Under the pieces are notes generated by a model. It had not been told where the DNA came from. It made no database searches and was given only the letters and a program-made list of their open reading frames with translations. The position numbers were made by a program, and so were the translations under genes. 64,000 nucleotides of DNA from DATKZS01 sp035527835 [NCBI: bacterium]. Lineage in GTDB: Bacteria > RBG-13-61-14. The stretch covers positions 1 to 64,000 of the forward strand of contig DATKZS010000140.1 in NCBI GenBank assembly GCA_035527835.1, written 5' to 3'. Each line of letters starts with the position of its first letter. Positions within the stretch are counted from its first letter, which is position 1. Positions 57,809-64,000 of the stretch are shown here, piece after piece.

Positions 57809-59152
57809 ATGGCCATGCACGTTAACTTGGAGCGATTCTGGAAGGCCGCCGCAGTCGCCGCGGTGGTCCTGCTTCCGGCCTTGTTAGTCCGGGCCGATGA
57901 GAATGGCGGCCCCATGACCCTGGACCGGGTAATGGATAATGTGGTTATCGCCGGTAAGGATTTAAAGGCCGTGAACGGCGCGGACATCGAAGCATTGCGG
58001 CTGATGAGCTTCAAAGATGGGAAACTCGCGCCCGTCCCCTTCCAGGTGGACGAGAAGACCCCGGTCGGCGAGTACGTCATGATCGCTCCCGACGGCTCGC
58101 GCGGCCATGACGACGGCAAGCTCGACTTAAACGACGAGCTGGTGTTCATGGCCAAGGACGCGGGCGACCGCGGCGATCCCTCCGCCTCCGGCCTAGACCC
58201 TGAAGCATGGAACGAGATCGCGCTTACTGATCCCGTGACCGGCGGCAAAGGATGGGCGTATCTCATAGCCTTTGACGAAAACCCGCCCGCGCTCTCGCCG
58301 GTCCGTTACATGACTTACCAGGAGCTCGCGGACCACGACGAGCTCACCACGCCCTATTACTCCCTGCGCTTTCCCAAGAACAACGTGTTCATGAGCGACA
58401 TCATCATCACAAAGGCCGCCGGGGGCAACGGCCAGGACATCCTGGACAAGATCAAGATGCGCTCCGGGGTGGCCATGCTCCGCGGCGCCTTCTCCGTGGA
58501 CCGGACCGAGGAGGACTTCTCTCACAAGGTGCTGGGCGTGCTCACCGGCCCGGTGCGCGTCATCCGCCGCACCGAGACCCGCCTGTCCCTCATCCTCTCC
58601 CTCAAGTCGCCCGCCGCCATCGTGAACGGCAGCTTCTACCCGGCCTGCTTCCAGTTCCCCAGCATGTTGAGCCTGCCCTTCAGAATGGACATGATCGCCT
58701 CCGACGCCTACATGCGCCAGGGCTGGGACCTCAACCGCAACGCCATCGGCCTCAAGTTTTACAGCAACCTGAACCCGGAGCCGGTGGTCTATGACGGCAA
58801 GATGGGGCCAGCCGAGCAGAAGCTCGCGGCCAACCGCAACACGCTCCGCTGGGCGCTCGGCACCGGGCCACAGGGCACCTTCATGTTCGAGGGCGAGTGG
58901 GACCAGAAGTCGCCGATCAAGGCCCTGCTCTACTACGAGGACGACCTCTCCCGGGCCGAGCCGCCGGAGGACGACCCGGGCATCATGGGCATCGCCTACC
59001 GCCTCGAAGACCTCCTCAAAATGGGCGGCGACGAATACCCGTTCAACATCGTCAACTACATCGTGCCCAATTTCGACGGCGACATCCAAAAGGCGCTCCG
59101 GGTATTTGATCATCCGCTGGAAGTGAAAGTGAAGGGAGAGAGTAGCAAGTAG
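57809..59152 (+). CDS. Exported protein of unknown function
   Basis: 447 residues with a signal peptide (AAAVAAVVLLPALLVRA). A D-D-G-K-L-D-L-N-D-E-L-V-F-M-A-K-D-A-G-D segment resembles a calcium-binding loop. The remainder is beta-rich with no membrane segment. I do not recognise the family. TGGAGG precedes the ATG at 57809. Its last residues (VKGESSK) lead into hairpin H13, which starts three bases after the stop. It precedes the CCG/FAD-oxidase operon and may share its transcript. Confidence 0.7.
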   Translation: MAMHVNLERFWKAAAVAAVVLLPALLVRADENGGPMTLDRVMDNVVIAGKDLKAVNGADIEALRLMSFKDGKLAPVPFQVDEKTPVGEYVMIAPDGSRGHDDGKLDLNDELVFMAKDAGDRGDPSASGLDPEAWNEIALTDPVTGGKGWAYLIAFDENPPALSPVRYMTYQELADHDELTTPYYSLRFPKNNVFMSDIIITKAAGGNGQDILDKIKMRSGVAMLRGAFSVDRTEEDFSHKVLGVLTGPVRVIRRTETRLSLILSLKSPAAIVNGSFYPACFQFPSMLSLPFRMDMIASDAYMRQGWDLNRNAIGLKFYSNLNPEPVVYDGKMGPAEQKLAANRNTLRWALGTGPQGTFMFEGEWDQKSPIKALLYYEDDLSRAEPPEDDPGIMGIAYRLEDLLKMGGDEYPFNIVNYIVPNFDGDIQKALRVFDHPLEVKVKGESSK

Positions 59153-59154
59153 CC

Positions 59155-59212
59155 AGTAGTCAGTAGCAAGGGAAGACAAGGCCGGTCCCCTCTTCCCTGG
59201 CTACTGGCTACT
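59155..59212. repeat. Long hairpin H13 (GTAGCCA family)
   Basis: Arms 59155-59176 and 59191-59212, 20 of 22 paired, 14-nt loop. Built of GTAGCCA/GTAGTCA words at 7-9-nt spacing that continue leftward. It starts three bases after one stop and ends 12 nt before the next ATG. Confidence 0.87.
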
Positions 59213-59223
59213 CTTGTGAAATT

Positions 59224-60549
59224 ATGGACCTGACCCGACTCAAAGCCCTGCGCTCCGACATGGAGAAGTGCTTCCGGTGCTCGCTGTGCAAGATGGCGCC
59301 GCTGCCGGTGGTGCGCCATCCGTCTTTCACCGACTGTTGTCCGGCGGCGCGGCTCTATCATTTCCACGGTTTTTCCGGCTCGGGCAAGCAGATCATGGCG
59401 CTGTCGCTGCTGGACGGGCGGATCCAGGCGGACGAGGCGCTGGCCAAGATCGCGTTCGCCTGCACCGCTTGCGGCTATTGCGACGTGGCGTGCAAGTTCA
59501 TCATGGACGCCGAGCGGCAGCAGGTGAACGCGGCGCTGCGCGAGTACCTCACCGATGCCGGCCTGGCGCCCCCGGCCCTCCAGAAGATGGCCGCTGACCT
59601 GGAAAGAATCGGCCGGCCCGAATCGGGCGTGCCCCGGTCGGGCGTTAGTTGGAGTAATGAGCTGCCGGTAAAACACCTGCCGCATGAAAAGGCCGATACC
59701 CTCATCCTTGCCGGCTGCGTCAGTTACGGCGACATGATGGCCGCGCGCACCGCCCGGCGCCTAGCCAGGATTCTCATCCATGCCGGGATTGAGGTGGGCG
59801 TGCTTTCCGAAGGCGAGCCGTGCTGCGGCCTGCCAGCGTACTGGGCCGGGAACCGCGGCATCTTCTCCCGCATGGCCTCTAAAAACGCCGCGATGCTGGA
59901 GGGCCTCGGCGCGCGCACCGTCGTCATGGCCTCCGGCTCATGCCTGGGAGCCGTTCGCGGCAAGTACCCGGAGTACGCCCGCGCCCCCGGCGTGGATGTC
60001 ATTCACGCCACCGAGATGCTAGCCCGCCTCATTGAGAAGGGACGGCTGCGCATGAGAAAGCCCGTGAACATGACGGTTACCTATCACGATCCCTGTTACC
60101 TGGGCCGGCAGAGCGAGCCGTATGTTCAGTGGGAGGGCGAGGAAAAAATCGCGCTCGGCGTCATGACCTATACCGACCCGCCGCGGCAGGTGAACCGCGG
60201 CACCTGTGGCGTCTATGACGCGCCACGCGCCGTGCTTAAAGCTATCCCGGGACTGAAGCTCATCGAGATGTACCGCATCCGCGAGTATTCCTTTTGCTGC
60301 GGCGCCGGCGGCGGCGCGCCCGCGGCTTTTCCCGAGCTCGCCCGCTCCGCCGCCATCCACCGCCTGAGCGAGGCCTGCGCGGTCAAGGCCGAGGTCATGG
60401 TGACGGCCTGCGCCTACTGCGCGGCCCATTTCCGAAAAACGCAGGCCGGGTTGGAAGCCTCCGCCAACTCGGAGGCCGGACTGGACCGCAAGCTTCCGGT
60501 CGCGGACGTGATTGACCTCGTATTCGAGGCTGCGGGACTCGAGGATTAA
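59224..60549 (+). CDS. CCG-domain Fe-S oxidoreductase, second paralog
   Basis: 441 residues. Fe-S ligands: C16-x2-C19-x2-C22 with a later D-C-C-P, and C80-x2-C83-x2-C86-x3-C90. Two CCG modules follow: EPCCGLPAY, and YHDPCYLGR with YSFCCGAGGGAPAAF. It is paralogous to the protein at 9875 (same first cysteine positions). No ribosome site precedes its ATG, which lies just after hairpin H13. Two FAD oxidases follow with 4-nt and 1-16-nt gaps, forming a dehydrogenase complex like glycolate or lactate oxidases, with this protein passing electrons on. Confidence 0.87.
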   Translation: MDLTRLKALRSDMEKCFRCSLCKMAPLPVVRHPSFTDCCPAARLYHFHGFSGSGKQIMALSLLDGRIQADEALAKIAFACTACGYCDVACKFIMDAERQQVNAALREYLTDAGLAPPALQKMAADLERIGRPESGVPRSGVSWSNELPVKHLPHEKADTLILAGCVSYGDMMAARTARRLARILIHAGIEVGVLSEGEPCCGLPAYWAGNRGIFSRMASKNAAMLEGLGARTVVMASGSCLGAVRGKYPEYARAPGVDVIHATEMLARLIEKGRLRMRKPVNMTVTYHDPCYLGRQSEPYVQWEGEEKIALGVMTYTDPPRQVNRGTCGVYDAPRAVLKAIPGLKLIEMYRIREYSFCCGAGGGAPAAFPELARSAAIHRLSEACAVKAEVMVTACAYCAAHFRKTQAGLEASANSEAGLDRKLPVADVIDLVFEAAGLED

Positions 60550-60553
60550 CGCC

Positions 60554-61951
60554 ATGAGCGCGGACGCTAAGCTCCTCGATCAATACAGTGTAACTAATCC
60601 GCTGCTAACGGACCGCGTGCCGCCGGTGCGCGTGGAGCGGCCGCGCGACGTGGCCGAGCTGAAGGAGATGGTGCACCGCGCTAACGGCAACGGCGCGGGC
60701 CTGGTCGCCATGTCCTCCGCCTCGCCGCACACCAGGGGCATCGCCTGCGCCGCGCCGCATGCCCTGGTGGATCTGTCGAGTTGGAAAAAGATCGGGTTCA
60801 TAGACCGGCGCAACCGCGTGGCCATGATCGAGCCGGGCGTGACTTATGGAGAGCTGCTCGCCGCGCTCGCGCCCCACGGACTCACCTTGTCCATGCCGCT
60901 CGCGCCGCGGAGCGGCAAGAGCGTGCTGGCGGCGGTCATGGACCGCGAGCCCACGACCTGGCCCAACAAGCAGTGGGACATCGCCGACCCGCTGGCCAGC
61001 GCCGAGATCGTGTTCGGGACCGGCGACATTTTCCGCACCGGCGCCGCCGGCGGGCCGGGGACGCTGGAGCAGCAGCGGGCCGCGGGCGGGGCGCAGAAGT
61101 CGCCGATGGGACCGTCGCAGACCGATTTCCAGCGCGTGGTCCAGGGCTCGCAAGGCGCGATGGGCATCGCAACCTGGATCACGGTCCGCGCCGAGGTCAA
61201 GCCGACCATCCAGGAACCGCGGCTGCTCGGGGCCGACGCCCTTGAAAAGCTCATCCCCTTTGTTTACGACGTGCAGCGTCCGTGGCTCGGCGAACACTCA
61301 TTCATCATGGACCGCGCGGCGCTAAGGATGTTCATGGCAGGCAAGGATGCCGTAGCACTGCCCGCTTATGTCTGCCTTCAGAACGTCGCGGGCTTCGAAC
61401 GACGGCCGCGCGAGCGGGTGGATTACCAATTGCAGGACATCGCGGAGATCGCGGCGCGCCATGGCTTAAAACTCACGGATGCGCTCGGGAACGTCACCGC
61501 TCAAGAGCTTCTGAACCGGGCCACGCGTCCGTGCGGAGAGCGGGACTGGCGGCACGCGCTCTCCGGGCACTGCCTGTCCGTCTTTTTTCTCACGACGCTC
61601 GACCGCGCGCGGCGCTTCATCGGGATTTTCCAGGAGCTCGCCGAAAAGAGCGGAGTTGAGAGCGGGCGGACCGGGGTTTATTTGCAGCCCGTGGTGCAGA
61701 ACCACGCCTGCCACGTCGAGCTCCTGGTCCCGTTCGACCCGGCTCATGCGGGCGAGGTCGAACGCATGAGAGCACTGGAGCAGGAGGCGGTGGCGTCGCT
61801 CATGGACGCCGGCGCATTTTTCAGCCGTCCCTACGGAGCGGCCGAGAAGATCGCGATGGAGAAAAATCCGCTCCACCTCGCGGTCCTGAAAAAAATCAAA
61901 AACATTTTCGACCCCGGCCGCGCGCTCGGCCCGGGGCGGCTCGGATTGTGA
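60554..61951 (+). CDS. FAD-linked oxidase (GlcD-like)
   Basis: 465 residues. The FAD-binding PCMH domain shows RVERPRDVAELKEMVHRANG, AMIEPGVTYGELLAALAPHG, S-V-L-A-A-V-M-D-R-E and Q-G-S-Q-G-A-M-G-I-A-T; the C-terminus ends with IKNIFDPGRALGPG. No covalent-FAD His motif is evident. It is the first of two adjacent FAD oxidases served by the CCG protein. GAGG lies nine bases before the ATG. Confidence 0.85.
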   Translation: MSADAKLLDQYSVTNPLLTDRVPPVRVERPRDVAELKEMVHRANGNGAGLVAMSSASPHTRGIACAAPHALVDLSSWKKIGFIDRRNRVAMIEPGVTYGELLAALAPHGLTLSMPLAPRSGKSVLAAVMDREPTTWPNKQWDIADPLASAEIVFGTGDIFRTGAAGGPGTLEQQRAAGGAQKSPMGPSQTDFQRVVQGSQGAMGIATWITVRAEVKPTIQEPRLLGADALEKLIPFVYDVQRPWLGEHSFIMDRAALRMFMAGKDAVALPAYVCLQNVAGFERRPRERVDYQLQDIAEIAARHGLKLTDALGNVTAQELLNRATRPCGERDWRHALSGHCLSVFFLTTLDRARRFIGIFQELAEKSGVESGRTGVYLQPVVQNHACHVELLVPFDPAHAGEVERMRALEQEAVASLMDAGAFFSRPYGAAEKIAMEKNPLHLAVLKKIKNIFDPGRALGPGRLGL

Positions 61952-61967
61952 CATGGAACGGAGCATC

Positions 61968-63692
61968 ATGCATACGCTTAAGCCGGATGAAATCAGGTCG
62001 CTGGAAGACGTGGTCGGGCCGCAGTGGGTCAATGCCGACCCCTGCATGATGGACACCTATTCCTTTTACATGAACCCGGAGATCCTGAACCGCGACGGGA
62101 GCCTGTGGCTGCCGCGTCCGGCGGCGGTGGTGATGCCGGCGAGCACGGACGAGGTGGCGGCTCTGGTGCGGGCGGCGAACCGGCTGAAGCTCATGGTCAA
62201 GCCCATCTCCACCGGCTGGAGCGCGGCGGCGGCGGCGTCGCGCGACCGGGTGGTGGTGCTGGACCTGAAGCGCATGGACAAGATCATTGACATTGACGTC
62301 AAGAACCAGGTGGCGGTGGTCGAGCCATACGTCAAGGCCATCATCCTGCAGACCATCTTGTGGACGCAGGGCCTGAACCTGCACGTGGTCTCGTGCGGCG
62401 GCAACCACTCTCCGCTCGCCTCCGTCACCTCCGCGTGGGGCACCGGGCTCGACGGCCCGGTGATGAGCTACAGCGGCAGGAACCTCTTAGGCGCCGAGTG
62501 GGTGCTGCCGACCGGCGAGGTGCTTACTCTGGGCAGCGCCGGCGCCGGCGCGGGCTGGTTCTGCGCGGACGGCCCGGGCCCGTCGCTCCGTGGAATCATG
62601 CGCGGGTACATGGGAGCGTTCGGCGGGCTGGGGGTATTCACCAAGGCCGCGCTCAAGCTCTACCGGTGGGACGGCCCGGCGGAGATCGAGGCGGAGGGCT
62701 CGTCGCCGCATTACACGCTGGCCAAAGACCTGCCGTCCAACATGGACCTGTTCATGCTCTCGTTCCCGGACGCCAAGGCCATGGCGGACGCCGGCTACAA
62801 GATGGGGGAAGCCGAGATCACGTATGCCGACTTCCGCCTGCCCGCGTTCATGAGCGCGCTCGGCACGACCGAGCACAACCTGGACTTGAAGCGCGCCTGG
62901 GAGACCGGCGTGATGCAGAAGATCGCGCGCTATAACATGATCATCGCAGTGATCGGGCACACCCGGCGCGAGTTCGAGTGGAAGATGGCGTCGCTCAAGG
63001 AGATCCTGGCCGAGACGCGCGGCGTTAACCTGCCGATCCAGCTCGACACCTCGGTCAAGTCGCTCCGGAACATGAAGCTGATATTAAAATTCGTGAACGA
63101 TCCACTCAAGCTGCTCCGCTGGGTGCCTGCTCTGCAGGACATCGTCCGCAACCTTCCCATCGGCGCGAAACAGCGACGCAAGGCGCTGTCCGAGCTGTTC
63201 TGGGTCATGCTCCGGCACGCCAACAACGTGCAGGGCAACTTCCGGCCGTCGCAGGCCATGTTTACGAGCATGGGCACGTTCGACACCTGGGACCTCGGAA
63301 TCAGGCAGTCGGACTGGATCGCGGAGCGCAAGCAGAAGTACATCAAGGAAGGCGTGTTCCTCGACGACGGCGGCGACTTGGGCTGCGGCGGGACCTTCGA
63401 GCACGCGCACATGGGTTACCTCGAAGGCATCGTGCTCTACTCGACCAAGCGGCCCGAATCGGTCCAGGCCGCGTCCGCCGTGATCGAGGAAGCGGTGCAG
63501 GCCTGCATTGACGAGGCGTTCGGTATCCCCATCGCCGGCTTCGGAAAGGACATGAACGCCCGCCTCGGCCCCCACTCCGGCAACTATCATCTGTGGATGC
63601 AGAAGATCAAGGCCGCGCTCGATCCCAATACCGCGTCTGATCCGTTCTTTTACTCCGAAGGAGAGAAGGAACAAGTAAAAAGTAAAAAGTAA
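61968..63692 (+). CDS. FAD-linked oxidase, second of the pair
   Basis: 574 residues. FAD domain: AAVVMPASTDEVAALVRAAN, V-K-P-I-S-T-G-W-S-A-A-A-A-A-S, A-V-V-E-P-Y-V-K-A-I-I-L-Q and G-A-F-G-G-L-G-V-F-T-K. The central and C-terminal parts differ strongly from the neighbour, so the pair is unlikely to be a simple duplication. I prefer the ATG at 61968 (CGGAG upstream) over that at 61953. The last residues (EKEQVKSKK) run into hairpin H14. Likely forms a complex with the preceding oxidase and the CCG protein. Confidence 0.84.
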   Translation: MHTLKPDEIRSLEDVVGPQWVNADPCMMDTYSFYMNPEILNRDGSLWLPRPAAVVMPASTDEVAALVRAANRLKLMVKPISTGWSAAAAASRDRVVVLDLKRMDKIIDIDVKNQVAVVEPYVKAIILQTILWTQGLNLHVVSCGGNHSPLASVTSAWGTGLDGPVMSYSGRNLLGAEWVLPTGEVLTLGSAGAGAGWFCADGPGPSLRGIMRGYMGAFGGLGVFTKAALKLYRWDGPAEIEAEGSSPHYTLAKDLPSNMDLFMLSFPDAKAMADAGYKMGEAEITYADFRLPAFMSALGTTEHNLDLKRAWETGVMQKIARYNMIIAVIGHTRREFEWKMASLKEILAETRGVNLPIQLDTSVKSLRNMKLILKFVNDPLKLLRWVPALQDIVRNLPIGAKQRRKALSELFWVMLRHANNVQGNFRPSQAMFTSMGTFDTWDLGIRQSDWIAERKQKYIKEGVFLDDGGDLGCGGTFEHAHMGYLEGIVLYSTKRPESVQAASAVIEEAVQACIDEAFGIPIAGFGKDMNARLGPHSGNYHLWMQKIKAALDPNTASDPFFYSEGEKEQVKSKK

Positions 63693-63766
63693 AAAGGCAA
63701 AAATAAATGCCGCCACCCTGGCCTTTTCTCTTCCATTTTTTCCTTTTTACTTTTTCCTTTTTACTT
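63673..63766. repeat. Long hairpin H14 (AAGTAAAA family)
   Basis: Arms 63673-63703 and about 63736-63766 pair over about 28 of 30 nt. Words AAGTAAAA repeat at 7-8-nt spacing. The left arm encodes the last residues of the FAD oxidase; the right arm ends two bases before the next ATG. Confidence 0.88.
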
Positions 63767-63768
63767 AA

Positions 63769-64000
63769 ATGTCCATGACCTCAAAAGATCGCATAGCAGC
63801 GGCTCTCGCCCTCGACTCCGCCGACCGTGTCCCGGTGGGCCCGTTGCTCGACCACTTCGCGGCCACGTATTGCGGGATAACCAAGCAGGAGCTGATCGAG
63901 GACGGCGGCAAGCGCATTGCGGCGGTGCTCAAGACCATGCGCGAGCTCGGGCCCTGGGACATCACCTTCATGGCCGAGATGGCGAACCACGTCCTGCTCC
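63769..64000 (+). CDS. URO-D family protein, N-terminal part
   Basis: The first 77 residues only; the gene runs off the right edge. T-S-K-D-R-I-A-A-A-L-A-L-D-S-A-D-R-V-P-V-G-P is typical of uroporphyrinogen decarboxylase family members, which include true HemE and MtaA/CmuA-type corrinoid methyltransferases. The R-V-P-V form is more typical of the methyltransferase side. An internal ATG at 63775 is an alternative start. No ribosome site is present; hairpin H14 ends two bases before it. Confidence 0.8.
   Translation, partial: MSMTSKDRIAAALALDSADRVPVGPLLDHFAATYCGITKQELIEDGGKRIAAVLKTMRELGPWDITFMAEMANHVLL

Overview
The window is GC-rich DNA packed with genes on both strands, from an uncultured-type Gram-negative bacterium. 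It shows Tat and Sec signal peptides, a sodium:solute symporter, many acyl-CoA dehydrogenases, B12-dependent radical SAM proteins and CCG-type Fe-S proteins. No rRNA, tRNA, CRISPR array, phage module or complete insertion sequence is visible. The content would fit a Thermodesulfobacteriota/Myxococcota-like lineage or a candidate phylum of similar lifestyle, but nothing here fixes the phylum. The one strong lineage hint is an archaeal-type early shikimate pair (aroA'/aroB' at 15.4-17.3 kb).

Layout. 0-2.1 kb: end of a 51-residue-repeat protein, then a RelE/HTH toxin-antitoxin pair. 2.1-4.2 kb: M20 peptidase and glucosamine-6-phosphate deaminase. 4.4-9.7 kb: three tandem paralogous B12-binding radical SAM proteins of equal length (481 aa), each with its own promoter. 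9.9-13.7 kb: CCG Fe-S protein, SCP2-like protein, small subunit and Cys-rich GMC oxidoreductase. 13.7-15.4 kb: accessory island with a RAYT transposase, REP palindromes and an AT-rich orphan gene. 15.4-21.1 kb: aroB', aroA', SSS symporter and uxaC. 21.5-28.6 kb: FAD oxidase, arginase-like protein, DUF3467 protein, GDPD, argH and TatT-like TPR protein. 28.7-31.2 kb: nadC-birA-coaX cofactor operon. 31.3-41.8 kb: DUF2804, YfhO, XRE-cupin, acyl-CoA dehydrogenase, LPG-synthase-like membrane protein, alpha-galactosidase and alpha/beta hydrolase. 42.0-45.8 kb (minus): SCP2, acyl-CoA dehydrogenase, thiolase and epimerase, a fatty/branched acyl-CoA unit. 45.9-54.2 kb: second YfhO, DUF3108-like protein, CruF-like carotenoid protein, GHMP kinase, an AT-rich insertion and a nucleotidyltransferase. 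54.2-55.1 kb: two decaying toxin-antitoxin modules. 55.2-57.7 kb: two acyl-CoA dehydrogenases with a strong promoter and a clear terminator. 57.8-64.0 kb: periplasmic protein, CCG Fe-S protein, two FAD oxidases and the start of a URO-D family protein.

Metabolically the window reads as an acyl-CoA and alcohol/hydroxy-acid oxidising organism: five flavin oxidase or alcohol dehydrogenase-like proteins or their partners, four acyl-CoA dehydrogenases, thiolase, epimerase, SCP2 carriers and two CCG electron-transfer proteins. It also takes up and uses sugars (uxaC, nagB, alpha-galactosidase, GHMP kinase plus nucleotidyltransferase).

The most unusual content lies between the genes. I count 14 long inverted repeats (stems about 22-42 nt) whose arms are themselves short-period direct repeats (about 7-11 nt), in several word families and in every gene orientation; one contains a start codon and others sit directly before start codons. 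There is also a second class of multi-hairpin mosaics, including two copies of the same ordered series of palindromes in opposite orientation 31 kb apart. A third class is the TGTC-stem REP family around the RAYT gene, one copy of which supplies the stop codon of aroB'. All assignments are by eye from the translated sequence; no search was run.
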